Shown here in pieces: positions 34,933 to 46,556 of a DNA stretch of 64,000 nt. The position numbers and the translations under genes were made by a program. The notes beneath the pieces are model-generated. The model had not been told where the DNA came from. It saw nothing but the letters and a program-made list of their open reading frames with translations, and made no database searches. Origin of the DNA: Pterois miles (Eukaryota > Chordata > Actinopteri > Perciformes > Scorpaenidae); assembly GCA_947000775.1 (NCBI GenBank), contig CAMQGK010000318.1, forward strand, positions 4,948,001 to 5,012,000, in the 5' to 3' direction. Within the stretch, counting starts at the first letter, position 1; each line of letters starts with the position of its first letter.

Positions 34933-35549
34933 TACATAGACGCCGTGTTGGATGTTTGTGCTTGTTGCAGCGCTACATCAAAGTGGGCGGCATATTGGAC
35001 AGGGCAAGTGAATCGGGGAGCTGCCATTTTTCTGGATAAAATACACTGTAACTGTATATTTCTTAACCACTTTCAATGAATTATTATATTAAAGGGTATG
35101 ATCTACATGGAGTAGAAAAATAGTTTGTCTCCAGTTACTTTGAATCTTGATAGTGAAGGTATAATCGCTTAGGAGACGAGTGTTTACTGTAAGCTTACAA
35201 GAACTGAATTACTTAAGTGATGGAAAATAATTCAGGCATCATGAGGAATTGTAAAAACTCATGTTTGTCAAGTATGGCTTTGATTTATTTTCCTTAGTTA
35301 AAATTAATACTATACTTGTAGCAGAATTCTGGGAAACCTTGCCTTAACGTGACTCTGTGTGGATCAAAAACCTTGAGTATAAAACATTTCATTGAAATTG
35401 GTTGAGAAATGTAGATGTTATAGAGCTTTTTATGCAGAAAAAAATGGCAGCTCCCCCGTTCATGGTATTTGTTTATAGCCCGGTCTTGTCCGGTCCAATA
35501 TGGCGCTGACGCTGATGTAAGATCCAGGAATGAATGCGGCATCTATGTA
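34933..35549. mobile_element. MITE-like element with long imperfect terminal inverted repeats
   Basis: The left arm begins TACATAGACGCCG and the right arm ends CGGCATCTATGTA, its near-perfect complement. The arms keep pairing inward with interruptions: GCGGCATATTGGACAGG on the left against CCGGTCCAATATGGCGC on the right, then GGGGAGCTGCCATTTTTCTG (35016-35035) against AGAAAAAAATGGCAGCTCCC (35437-35456). The paired arms cover roughly 105-115 bp each in a 617-bp element. The interior is AT-rich and non-coding. No flanking target duplication is clear. The superfamily is unknown to me, but the arms recall a fish repeat that I have seen described only as an interspersed element. Confidence 0.75.
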
Positions 35550-36637
35550 TAAATTGACGCTTTCAAATGGGGTCATGTTAACCGTGATTAGGAGTTAGGT
35601 CCATATGAACATGTCGTATTCAAAACCTCGCAAGTGGAAAGTTTCTGAAAGCTCAGAGTTCACGACTTGACGTGTTTGTTGGCTTGTGAGAAGTGTTGGA
35701 GCCCACGGAAGTTCATTTATCGGTGCATAATAAGTTAATATTGCACAGTATATTGTAATTTTAGTCATATTGTTTTTCTTGGTGTTTTTAATATGTCTGA
35801 GATAAATGTTGATATTCTCAACAACCTCATCTTTCTCCTCTGTCATTATGTCTTTGCATTTCCTTCGTTATGTTACCCACTTGCTAGCTTGCTAAACTGT
35901 TAGCCTCTGTGGCTTCTAGACCCGGACAGTAACGTTAATGTTGCCGTTGATTAGCAGCGGTGTTCTTCACGACTTAACCGCTTGAACGCCATGCACATCA
36001 TGTACACAACTTCCCCACGACTGCATTTGAAGGCCCCATGCTGTACGTCTGTGGCTAGCCCCACAACATCTACTGGCATCAAAACAGGATGGAAGTAGTA
36101 AAAGTCCAACTTGATTTCATTGGCTGTCTGGTCAAGTGTGACTGATGCACCTGTCACTGAGAAGTTGGGAATATTTGAACTTTTGTGCGTGTCTAAAAAC
36201 TGCTAGAAAGAACGTGAAGTGTGGTGCCAGAGTGAGCGCTCAACAGGCATACGTCAGCATGTGATCGGGGCCTTAGTCATGATATTTCATAGCATTTAAT
36301 ACAAGCAAGAAATACTAAAGCACGGCAACCGGCCTTGCTCGTTTAGAATGAAGGAACAGTCACAATATTGACTGCTTGTTATCAACTTAAGGGAGCCAGA
36401 TATTTCCTCCGATTTAGACCTCAGGATATCTTTCAGTCCCTTGTACAAGAGGACACTGCTTATTTGATGTTGAAGCAGGAAGCAGGCCAACGAGAGAAAA
36501 CAAACAGAACTCATTCTTTCAGTGGTGCACATCAAATAAAGCAGATCAAAGTCAAACATTAAGAACAGAAATTCATCTCTGAAGTTATCCCCCACTGTAA
36601 CTGGGTGTCTGAGTCCGCCTGTGCGTCTGTGTGCCTG

Positions 36638-36640
<3 letters not shown>
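35550..36640. other. No gene seen
   Basis: No exon is supported. CpG-containing text near 35600-35720 and 36190-36260 may be an eroded repeat, with no second copy here to confirm it. Confidence 0.45.
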
Positions 36641-36682
<42 letters not shown>

Positions 36683-36690
36683 TGTGTGTT
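36641..36690. repeat. (TG)25 microsatellite, one interruption
   Basis: A dinucleotide tract with a single A interruption at about 36676. Confidence 0.95.
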
Positions 36691-36824
36691 TCTTTTGTTA
36701 TCTCACTGACAAGGAAACATCAAACAGAAATTTAATGTTGCTTGAAGATGTTTTGTCTGTCACATGAAAGTGATCACATTTATTAAGAAATCACTGAATC
36801 CCACTGTATTTTTGATTTGATTTG

Positions 36825-36866
<42 letters not shown>
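36825..36866. repeat. (AT)14 tract followed by T15
   Basis: An alternating AT run continues directly into a T homopolymer. The AT part is self-complementary and can extrude as a cruciform. Confidence 0.95.
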
Positions 36867-38340
36867 GGAGGGGAGATATAAGTTATCAAACCACCGACAC
36901 TTCTGAGCGTTGTTTTGTAAGGGTGTCAAAAAATTTTAAATTCACTCTTGGAACCGCTTCCCTTTCATCCCAAACCCATGCGGCTTGGCGTCTATTGCAA
37001 TCCAATGCAAAGCTGCGGGGTGATTCAGTTGGATGTTTACAACCTTCTCATATAACATTGATCGACGCTGCATGGTTGCACAGGAGGCTTAGTACACGCT
37101 TTGTATGCTTGGCGGTGGAGAGCTCCTGACCTTCTATTGACAGTTCTTATACTGGGTGTCACCTTGTGGATCAATTCCCCCTCCACAGTAGAAAACTGAA
37201 TGCCACCCCACCTCGGGGGAGCCGCCGCACACAGCATGTCAAAATTCCATATGGATGATGGGGAGGATGGAAATCTAATCATTCCCCCAATGTGCCGAAT
37301 AAATCTGCCTGCAAAGCATTATTCCAATCAAAAACATAATCTCCTAAATGTTTGTATTCATCAACCCTGTCACCTCTGCTAATCCGCGCCTTTGCTTACT
37401 TCTCATTGGCATCCTGGACCTAAATGCTGCTTTCCACATGAAGTCATGAATATTTAACATCGCTGCTGACTCACAGGAGAACGATTTTCATGCCAACACC
37501 TAACAAAAGATTTCCATTTTTTAACATGTAAATATGGCAGAGACAATTACAAAGCAACAACAAGAGGCTTTTATTCCATCAGTGATTCACAACCCTAATC
37601 CCTCCTCTCAGGCGATTTGTCCTCCCACTGGTGGAGATTGAAAATGTGACGTGTCTCGAGCTTATGGCCCAAACCACCATACCCTATTCATGTGGTATTT
37701 GTTTATTATTCTGTCCGACCTTTATTTTCCCTTGGCCCCATGACAAATCGTGTTTAATATGAAATGTCTGGACTGATATACAGTCCAATGTTTTTTGAAT
37801 TCAGAGCGCACTAAAGCTTGCCTGCTTAGTATATTCTTGTATAACATTTACTTTGAGGGCAAATAAACAAAAGCGCTCATTTTGGAGAAGACGGAAATGC
37901 TTCTGCTGTAAAATCAAAGGGGGATGTACCACAGCTCTTTGAGAAGCGGTGGCGAGCAAGTGATGCAAACCCACCACAGGAAGTAACTTTTCCAGCTAGA
38001 GGGGAAAGGTGAGAGAGTGAGGCCAGGCTGAACCATCATGCCATGACCTCAGTTCATTTTCCCAGAGTGAGACCAGGTTCAGCACAGTTCCTCTGAGGTG
38101 GTTGGAGCCATGATGGATCACCACAGGAAATGTTGCATGTGCTAAAGTACACGGGTGCACTAAGTGGTCAGCTGAAGTGTGACAATGGTCATGAGGTGCT
38201 ACGAAGGATCATTAGAGAAAGCAGGTTACTGGTTCTATTATTGCAATGTGAACCATTATCATTATGCAAATCACTTGTATGGAGGTTTCATTTTAATCTG
38301 GTGCACTAGGCTCAGATGTCTAGTAAATTGAGACCCAAAA
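36867..38340. other. No gene seen; possible conserved stretch at 37380-37800
   Basis: No exon is visible. The stretch 37380-37800 is free of repeat landmarks and contains AT-core and E-box-like sites (CATGAATATTTAACAT, GACAATTACAAAGCAACAAC, TGTTTATTATTCTG). This is the strongest conserved-element look-alike in the window by texture, but it remains only a candidate. Confidence 0.4.
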
Positions 38341-39170
38341 TGTATATTGACATTGACTCAAATTGAAAGTATGATATTAAAGTCATGCATGATATGAGGG
38401 TTATGTGCAATATCATTGGTCAATATTTCAATGACGATATGACTTGCAATAAATAGACAAATATCTAAGTGTGCTTATTAGCTATACTTATGTCAGCCTG
38501 GTTGTCTTTAAATTCAGAACCGGATTAAAATTGAATATTTTAAATATGATTAGGCTAAATGTTTCTAGAACAAGAACAGCAATGCTTACGACAGCAAAGT
38601 CACCACTAATATCTCATTGGAAACTATCTAAAATGTTGATGAAATAAGTAATTTTCCTGAGTGAAGCTGTGCTTTATGATAATAATACGGAGGCTCCGTA
38701 GGAAGAAACCTCCAACTTTAAAAAACAGTGCATCACCGCTTCACTCTGTTCGTTCCATCCATCACCACGAACTCCCCGGACACAAACACTGAACACGGCT
38801 TACTAGAGGGAACTAAAGTCATTCAGAACTCAATAAAATATCTTACACTTGTTCGCTGTTAGCTGCTAAGTTAGCGTGTGTGAACATAGTTCACTTCTCT
38901 GTCTCCACCTCAGTCACTGACTTTGCTGCATGTGTGTGGAGAGCACACAGCAGGAAGAGGATGCAGAATCATAATAAATACAAACGTTACGGTCTTTAAA
39001 CCCATGGCCCGTTTAATATTGGGGTTTGGTGACATGCCGAAATGAAATAATTTTTTTCTTTATCATCACATTGATATGTTCATCACAGATATTGCAGTGA
39101 CAATGAAAATATGGTTTACCGGTCAGCAGTCGTGGCAAATACAAACAACACCATGTTGAAATTGTAAATA
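38341..39170. repeat. Possible decayed DNA element with GATAT-rich ends
   Basis: The left part has GCAATATCATTGGTCAATAT and ACGATATGACTTGCAATAAA. The right part has TTTATCATCACATTGATATG and CACAGATATTGCAGTGACAA. The middle (CTCCGTAGGAAGAAACCTCC, AACACTGAACACGGCTTACT) resembles internal parts of fish non-autonomous elements. No terminal inverted repeat or duplication can be shown, so boundaries are rough. Confidence 0.35.
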
Positions 39171-40435
39171 ATGTATTTGAAACTATAAATCTGCCTAAAT
39201 GTCTGTTCTACAGATTTGGGTTCTTTCTTTGTTTATTTTAATTAAACAATTACTCAATGTTGGTGTGATTACAGCACTAACATAATCCAAAAGGCAAAGG
39301 GTGTAGTGAATTGCAGGCTATCGCATTCCATTTGTCTGAAAAATGCTCCTTGTTGTATCCCTAATGAGACAATTGATTTTATTTGACACATATTGACTAC
39401 TGTTGTTTCTTTATTTTGCCCTAACAAATTCTACCCACCTCACGGCATTAGCAAGGAAGAAAGACGGCGCTTTAAGACGTGGTTCACCAGCTGTGTAGGA
39501 TGCCGCATCCTCCTACTTCAGCGTATACATTATGCAGCGCATCGTCCCGCAGTGATTGAATAATATAAGAACCACGCTGTGTCACTGCTACAGTGATGCT
39601 ACTGCTTCAGGCACTGGAACACTACTCACTCCTTGTTAAATATCTTGTTTTATTTTTAATTGATCTTCTTATACATGAAGAATAAGGTTTATTGCTTAGT
39701 GTGAGCATATTTTCATTTAAATCAAAAACTAAGGAAGTGATTCACTGACTGACAGACGTTTAAGCGCAACGAGAAACTGAATATCACGTCTCTTTTTCAC
39801 ACTGATACCCATGGCTACAGTACAGCACAGATTAGCCATTGCTATTCAACTCACTACCCAAAAGCATGAGTAATTTTACAGCAGGTGGCGTATTTTGTTA
39901 GTTAAACCTTGCTACCACTCAGATAAACCTGTGCATTAATAACACAAACTCCAAGCAATTTGCATGCCTCAGCCTTCCACCCTGAGGCTATATTTCATAA
40001 TAAAACATACAGTAGTTCTAAAACTGCATGAGAGCGAAAACACTTCTCTCACTAAAAGTGTTACAGTTGTAAAAACCAGAATAGTTTGCACCATGGATAG
40101 TCCAATATTTCCGTCTCACAATTCGGTAATCTGGAATTGTGCATTGGGAGCCAAGGTGCATTGTCTTCCTCTTATATTATTAATGATACTGTGGTGTAGC
40201 CCCTGACAGAGCAGGATGAACTGGCCTGCAATGAACCTTGCAAAAGAGTCAACGACTTTGCATCAATCCATATGAAGTGAACGTTAACCATTAAAGATAT
40301 ATCAACCCAAGGTGAGAAGAAAGGAGATTAGATATGAATCAATGAATACTGTAGTGGGAACATTTTTATGCATGGGGTACAAAATGGCTGGGAGTTACAC
40401 TTCAAATTATCATAAATATATGTGCAGTGTGTACT
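39171..40435. other. No gene seen
   Basis: No exon, RNA or clear repeat. Some text near 39420-39600 is GC-richer (GGATGCCGCATCC is a 13-bp palindromic motif) but unassigned. Confidence 0.45.
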
Positions 40436-40439
40436 AGGC

Positions 40440-40870
40440 AGGTACCATATTTATGGCATTCAGTGTGCAATATGAACGCCTTGCTGGCGTTTGGCGTGTC
40501 ATATGTACGCCATGTAGTCTGTACTGACTGCAGTGTAGATGCATCTGTGTAAATGTGTTAAGCTACTGGCGTAGAATAAAAAGCGGGAGGTGAGGTGGAT
40601 GGATCCAACAAACAGGACTTTTAACCAGGAGAATGGCATCTGAGAGATGTATTTTGTTTTGTTAGTTACGTTAGTAACATTTGTGACGTGTTGCAGTGCA
40701 TATGTTACGCCCATATAGAAAATAGCAATGATTTTATGGCCAACCATGACATTTTTCCTAAACTTAACATAGTGTTTTTGTTGCCTAAGCCTGACTGCGG
40801 ACATTACTGTAGTTTTGTTGTGTGTCCTCATGACACGCAGAAGGTCTGTAATGTTGAGCTATTTATACAG
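40440..40870 (-). repeat. Dispersed fish repeat with one TTTAGG-type unit
   Basis: Landmarks are GGCGTTTGGCGTGTCATATG, GCGGGAGGTGAGGTGGATGG, TTTGTTAGTTACGTTAGTAA and TTTTTCCTAAACTTAACATA followed by GTTTTTGTTGCCTAAGC and TGTGTGTCCTCATGACACGC. The block near 40755-40790 is the reverse complement of the unit in the 27360-27660 minisatellite, which is why I give it the minus strand. The flanks differ from the 27-kb element, so it is a related or composite family. Confidence 0.55.
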
Positions 40871-40949
40871 TAAGAGACCATGTTACATAGTCTGTCCAAT
40901 TAGCTTAGTATGAAGTTGCCCGTTTTCTTCAAGTTCTTTACCCTCTACA

Positions 40950-41325
40950 TTATGATGCTGGCGACAGCCATGGCCAGAGGCATTAAGCCTTTTAGGTTAT
41001 CTGTCTGTATGCGTCCCATTCTCGTGACGTCACTGGTACCTGGAGGGAGTTTCATGAAATTTAGCACAAATGTCCACATGGACTCAACGAGGGACAGACT
41101 TGAATTTGGTGATCAAAGGTCACTTTCCCCTCACAAAACATGTTTTTGGCCATATTTCAAGAATTCATATGGTAATTGTGACAATCTGACTCAAATGTCT
41201 AGGATAGGATAGGATAGGATAAAATGATGTGGTGATGATATTTTTGACAGACATGGACGTAAACTGTGACTTGACTAGTTGGCGGAGGCATTCAGCTGCA
41301 AGGCGGTAATTCTAGTTTGACTTTT
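40950..41325 (+). repeat. Dispersed fish repeat (GCGACAGCCATGGCCAGAGG type)
   Basis: The segment carries GCGACAGCCATGGCCAGAGG, CACAAATGTCCACATGGACT, ACAAAACATGTTTTTGGCCA, TTTCAAGAATTCATATGGTA, CAGACATGGACGTAAACTGT and GGCGGTAATTCTAGTTTGA. I recognise this order from a very abundant percomorph repeat. A short AGGAT array at 41201-41221 sits where consensus copies have one AGGATA, so it is a local expansion. A block between that array and GACAGACATGGA is missing relative to longer copies. Confidence 0.7.
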
Positions 41326-42240
41326 AAAGCACATTTAGAGGCTGTTTAGTTGTCCAGCTGTGCCTCTCCTTCTCTTCCTTACTGTGGATCTGCACCAAAG
41401 CTCACCAGCAGCTCCATCGTTAAAAGGCAGGATGGATTCTCCCTGTCCCTCCTTGTCTCTTTCTCCTTGTCTCTGTACCACTCGTCTTAATTCAGCTAAA
41501 CAATGTTCAAGCGTGGTTCACATGCTCGTCCACTTAAAGGGGACATTGGCTCATTCATTAAGACGCAAAGCGCGGTTTTCTCCAACTAACGTGATTGACA
41601 GAGCGCCTCTCTTCTGCCTCTTCCCTCCCTCACCTGTCACAGCTCTGTTCATCCCATTGACATCCCACCAACTCGCTCTCCCTGGATCAAAGGATTAAGT
41701 CTGGGAGGACAGCAATTGCTCTGCTTTACCTTGGAGCAAATAACCCAAAACCCCAAATCACAAAGCAGATATATTCATTGCTGATGATCGTAATAAGGCG
41801 ATACATTTTCAGCAATTATGGTGCATGGATTTAATTGTGTGGAGTGTAATCACACTGTACTGTATAGAACATGTACGGCAGCATCATTGAGTGTTTAGTG
41901 TGACTGCTCTATGAAATTTCATCATCAAATCATCATGAAGATTGGGTCACATTTGCTAAGTGCTGTAAGAGTTATTGGAGTGAAACTACAGATTTTAAAC
42001 CATCTGCTGTATCCAATGTGCATGCCACCACTTTGACAGCTGAACATCATATACAGTATAATGTAAAGCGTAAAATTTAAAACTTTTGTGATAACTAAGA
42101 CAAATAAATATAATATATAATATTATGGAAATAAATATTAAAAAACACGTGACCTTTGGATGATGTGGAAATAACACCATATTCTAAGTTAGGAGTAGCC
42201 TAGCCCAGGGATTAAAAACACATTTATGTAAAACAAGACT
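41326..42240. other. No gene seen
   Basis: No supported exon. A 112-codon forward frame (41360-41698) lies in pyrimidine-rich sequence and has no domain. Confidence 0.5.
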
Positions 42241-42960
42241 GGGTAACTTTTGCTGAGCAGCAGCCTCGTCTGCAACCAGTGGTAAATACAAGATGCTGCC
42301 ATTTTTAATTCTGCTGATATGTGAACCGCAAGAGAAAAAGAGGTGGAGAGAAAGATTACCTAAATGAATAACCGATTTTGACGATTCATTTTGAAGACTG
42401 GGATGGAGAGGAAAAGAAATATCTTCCAGTGAGGTGTCTTCATTGTAATGTTGTGTATTGGACTGAGTTTGGCATTTTGGCGGTCACCATCTTGGTTTTT
42501 GGCTGTAGCCATTTTTTGCAACCAGAGGTGACAAAAGTGGGTGGTACAAGTTAAGTACAACTTAACGTTTTATGCAATCATCTTTAACTTTCATGGGCTG
42601 AAGACACACTGTGAAAGGGTTAAAGTTGAAAGACAAAAACACAGACAATGATGCCCTAAAGCGTACCCTGATTTATGGTCTATTTGACTCTAAATGGGAC
42701 CATCATTTACTAAAGGAACATCATGCTGCATTGAAGAAGACTTGAAACTAGTGACCATAAACTCATGTTTACAATGTTTACAATGTTTACTGAGGTAATA
42801 AATCAAGTGAGAAGTAGGGTCATTTTCTCATAGACCTCAATACAATCAGACTTCTTTTTGCAACCAGAGGAGTCGCCCCCTGCCGGCTATTAGAAAGAAT
42901 GCAGCTTTAAAGCTCTGGCTTCACTTTTCAGACCAAGAGGTAGCCCACTGGTTGAGTGCT
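42241..42960 (+). repeat. Dispersed fish repeat with GCAACCAGAGG phrases
   Basis: The right half reads TTTATGGTCTATTTGACTCT, AATGGGACCATCATTTACTA, GAAGACTTGAAACTAGTGAC, CAAGTGAGAAGTAGGGTCAT, TTTTTGCAACCAGAGGAGTC and CTGGCTTCACTTTTCAGACC, an order I know from an abundant fish repeat. The left half contains GGCGGTCACCATCTTGGTTT and TTTGCAACCAGAGGTGACAA. A 10-bp unit ACAATGTTTA is tandemly repeated near 42770-42790. The boundaries and any earlier part before 42330 are uncertain. Confidence 0.65.
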
Positions 42961-44435
42961 AAAATGTAGTTGCTAAGAGCTAGCATTTTACACCAAAACT
43001 CTAGATTAACAGGGGGTTTGTGTAATTCATCACTATAATTCTGCTAAATAAAATTAACTAAGTCTAATGTTTGTTGACTTTGAGCATTTTGTCCAACTCT
43101 TAACGTCAGAATGAATTACAGCAGCAGACAGTAATAATACGAAAGTTCACACGACACTGCCACTTTAACATTGTAATCAATACATTGCAGAAGTCTGTGT
43201 TTACCTTTGTTTACACTTCGTTGCTAGGAAACACTGCACATATGAAAATGTTTATACCTGAACCCTTTAGAAAAATAGGCTCTAGCTGCTGAAATGTTTC
43301 GGGTGGGTGTGATACACATTGCTTAGAAATCTCTCCTATTGCTTTTTGTGAGAATTAATTTATTTAAAAGTTTGTAACCCAACACATGCTTGTGAAATTT
43401 TAGCCATTTAATGACCCTTAAATTTGCTATAAGTGGCTATGTAGATTGGGCATCCTGCCCTGAGAACCTCTGCACAGTAGACAGTGCTTCAAAGATACTG
43501 TGCTGCAGGTAATATGTGATATATATGAATATGTGATGTTTATTCAGCCGAATTACTCTTATGAGTGTGAGTTTATATTGAAAGATAGACTTGCAGTATT
43601 GGGTTTTCATCATAACAGTACCCTAGATTCTACAATAGCAGGGTCCTTCCAGTCCAATCTGGCATTCTCAGCCCTGAATAACATAAATCATGTTTCCTTG
43701 GTTGCAACACTGTGCACACATTTCACCATGCATACATTTCATTCCATTCTCATGAGCACACCAGAAAAAAAAACCTGCGCCAAGCAGGGAATTATATTTG
43801 CATATTACTGAATGGTGTCGTCAAAAATAAATCCACAGCTCTTGATCTTCAAGATCTTGGTTAGTCACCGATTTTTACAAGATCTGAAGCTCACCGTGTT
43901 CTCAAGCACATGGAAACGGAGCACTGGGAACACAAGCATGTATGGAGATCAAGACATGCAGAACGTGGTGCGATTATTCAGAGACCTTTCAGGGGAGTGT
44001 TCAGACTCTCCTTCAATAACTGTTCTGTTTGTAGCCTAGTAGACAAAAGACTCTCAATGTTTAATGTACTTGACTCATTTGGGACTTGTAAATAACAGTT
44101 TGTGAGGACAGGCAGCAAAACTGTGTTGGTTTTAAAACATAGCTCTGATTCCAGGCGTGTCAACTGTGGGGTAGCTACAGAGTGGAAATATATTTTGCGA
44201 GGCATGGGGTCTGGACAAACACATTAACAAATATTTGGTTTCTGTGTTTGTTCGGCCTTGGCTAACCTTTCAGTTTATGGTTGGGTGTTTGTTTTTTTTG
44301 GCGCAAAGAGCCAGAGGCTGTTGTTTCAGACATAGGGCAACACTGCACATTTTTGCTTAACATTTTTCAGTGAAAAATAGCTCTAATCCATGCTCAAAAT
44401 GCACAGTGGATGAACGATGTCACCAGACCAGATAA
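42961..44435. other. No gene seen
   Basis: About 1.5 kb without a supported gene or repeat. Frames of 75-103 codons have no domain. Confidence 0.5.
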
Positions 44436-44738
44436 TAAGAAGAAGAAGAAGAAGATATTCCTTTATTAGTCCCACAGTGGGGAAATTCAGTTTACACTCT
44501 GTTGTTCACACAGTACATATACATGCGTCAATGGAGAGATGTCAGAGTGAGGGGGCTGCTCCTGACAAGTGCCCAGAGCAGTTGGGGGTTTGGTGCCTTG
44601 CTCAGGGGCACCTCGGCAGTGCCCAAGAGGTAAACTGGCACCTCTCCAGCAACTAGTTGGTCTTGGTCCATAGGGGACTTGAACCGGCGTCCTCTGCGTC
44701 CTAACCCAAGTCCTTACGGACTGAGCTACTGCCGCCCC
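44436..44738 (-). mobile_element. tRNA-headed SINE, copy C
   Basis: On the minus strand this reads GGGGCGGCAGTAGCTCAGTC (A box within 44717-44728), then B box GGTTCAAGTCC (44675-44685), the shared body (GGAGAGGTGCCAGTTTACCT, GGTGCCCCTGAGCAAGGCAC), the 3' end TTTCCCCACTGTGGGACTAA and a (CTT)n tail ending near 44436. It is the most consensus-like of the three long copies. A short (TAAA)n tract (44744-44764) lies just upstream of its head. Only ATAA-type similarity is seen between the flanks, so no target duplication is claimed. Confidence 0.93.
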
Positions 44739-44743
44739 AAATG

Positions 44744-44906
44744 ATAAATAAATAAATAAATAAATGTAACAATAAGTGTGTTACCTGAGTGAAGGAGTGT
44801 TTTTGGAAACTGTCCCCATTTATGCATCTGTGTTGACATACTAGAGAGAGTGTGTGTGTGTGTGTCTGTGTGTTTGTGTGTTTGTGTGTTTGTGTGTCTG
44901 TGTGTC

Positions 44907-44955
<49 letters not shown>
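44744..44955. repeat. (ATAA)n tract and long interrupted (TG)n microsatellite
   Basis: Five ATAA units lie at about 44744-44764. An interrupted TG/TTTG/TCTG array runs from 44851 to 44955 and ends in 22 uninterrupted GT units. The minus-strand frame of Thr-His repeats is an artefact. Confidence 0.92.
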
Positions 44956-44956
<1 letters not shown>

Positions 44957-46055
44957 ATTTCACCTGTGTGCTCTGTGACGTGTACGCTGCATTATTACTC
45001 TTTCAGCTGTTGAGTGTCTGCTTCTTACAATAACCCCAAGGAAGGTAAAAAGCAAATCAAAAAGCTAAAGTCAGCTTTTTTTTTTTTTCACTCAGAAACA
45101 CCTCTTCATTTTGTCTGCAGATGCCTTGAGTACATTTGTATGGAGTGATGAGATTGATTGTGTGAATAGTGAGTGCTCAGCAAAGGTCTTGATGGACATG
45201 GAAAAAGGGAAATTTCCAGTGACATAGTACAGTAGATTCAAGATTAAGTGACGGCGGTCTGAATGGAGAGGTTGAACTTCTTGCTGGATTGCAAAAGCTT
45301 TAAATAGTGTCTGATTTTTGAAACACACTCTTTTGTTCATGCGGGTGCAAGAACTCCTCCAGCACTTTATTATGAGAGGCCTTGACAGCATTGCTCACTA
45401 GTATTATAATACACAAATCGCATATTAAAGCCCTTTCTTGTGTTGCTACTGAATTCCAACAAAAATCTAAATTATTCCACTTTTTCAACAAAATGCACAC
45501 GTTGACAGTTTATAGAGCTTACTTTCACACACCTAAAGAGTCTGTTTTATATTATAGAATGGCTTCTGAATATGTATACTACTCCAAATACTGGTTCATA
45601 ACTAAGATTTTAACAAAGAATAGTGGTAATACTGATGAGGTTTTTGATTTATTGAATTTGAAAGATGAAAAGCGCATGTGTGGATATCATTCAATATCAT
45701 TCAAATATTGTATATTTCTTGCTTTTTAACATTTTAGTTGGGTTCATTTAAAATTTGCAGATTATCCCATTATATTCCAATGTGGGATGTCCAATCCAAT
45801 CCCTACTCGCTGCAGTCCTTGTCAGTGTTAACCCTGCTGTTGGTAGCATGCAGACATGTGCTTCTTCCAACTGACCCTACACTGATGAACCCACAGGTGC
45901 AGATTTACGTTTTTGCCCGTTGGTGCCCAAATTTTATGAATCTCACCAAGGTGATTACTGTCACAATATCACCTTTATTGTACTTGCTTTACTAATTATT
46001 AACAAAATGTGACACTGTCCTCCTACAAATTTACAACAAGCTACACTAGTGTTTT
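44956..46055. other. No gene seen
   Basis: No exon is supported. The 115-codon forward frame at 45382-45729 lies in AT-rich sequence and has no recognisable domain. Confidence 0.45.
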
Positions 46056-46059
46056 TCCA

Positions 46060-46205
46060 CAGGAATTTGTCAGATTGTGGTGGGTAGACCTCAGACCTTC
46101 TAGGGGGGTCCGGGGGCATGCTTGGAAGAAAACTTTGTACATTTTAAAGTTGTATGCATCAATCTGGTGCACTTTGAGAGCAAAATTAAGAGGCTAGCTC
46201 TATGA
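46060..46205 (+). repeat. Fragment of a fish interspersed repeat
   Basis: Landmarks are GTAGACCTCAGACCTTCTAG, GGGGGTCCGGGGGCATGCTT and ATGCATCAATCTGGTGCACT. This phrase order occurs in a repeat I know from fish DNA. It is a short fragment with unclear ends. Confidence 0.5.
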
Positions 46206-46556
46206 AGAAGTTTGATGGATCAGGAGGGTTGCAGACAGGATCTTTTAATTCATTTTAATTGCATGGCAATTCATAATAGACAGCAATAATAGTTTCTTCT
46301 TTGATCAGCCTTCCCAGTAGGTGCTTAGTCTTAGTCAGTAGTCAGTATGAGCACCTATGTGATTAGTGTATATGAATCCAGTACCCTTAAAATCAAACGT
46401 CAAAATATGGCTTGGCAACTGTAAGGAGTTGAAAGTATATTAGCAAAAGACATTTGTTTCTCATCCTTGACAACCTTTTCTCAAATAAAAGTAAAAGATT
46501 TTGTTTAAGAAACACTTAAAGTAAAGGATAAATCTTGATTGTAACTTGTCCAAATA

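Noticed and set aside
45382..45729. 115-codon forward frame
   Set aside because: AT-rich composition, no domain, no codon bias and an overlapping reverse frame.
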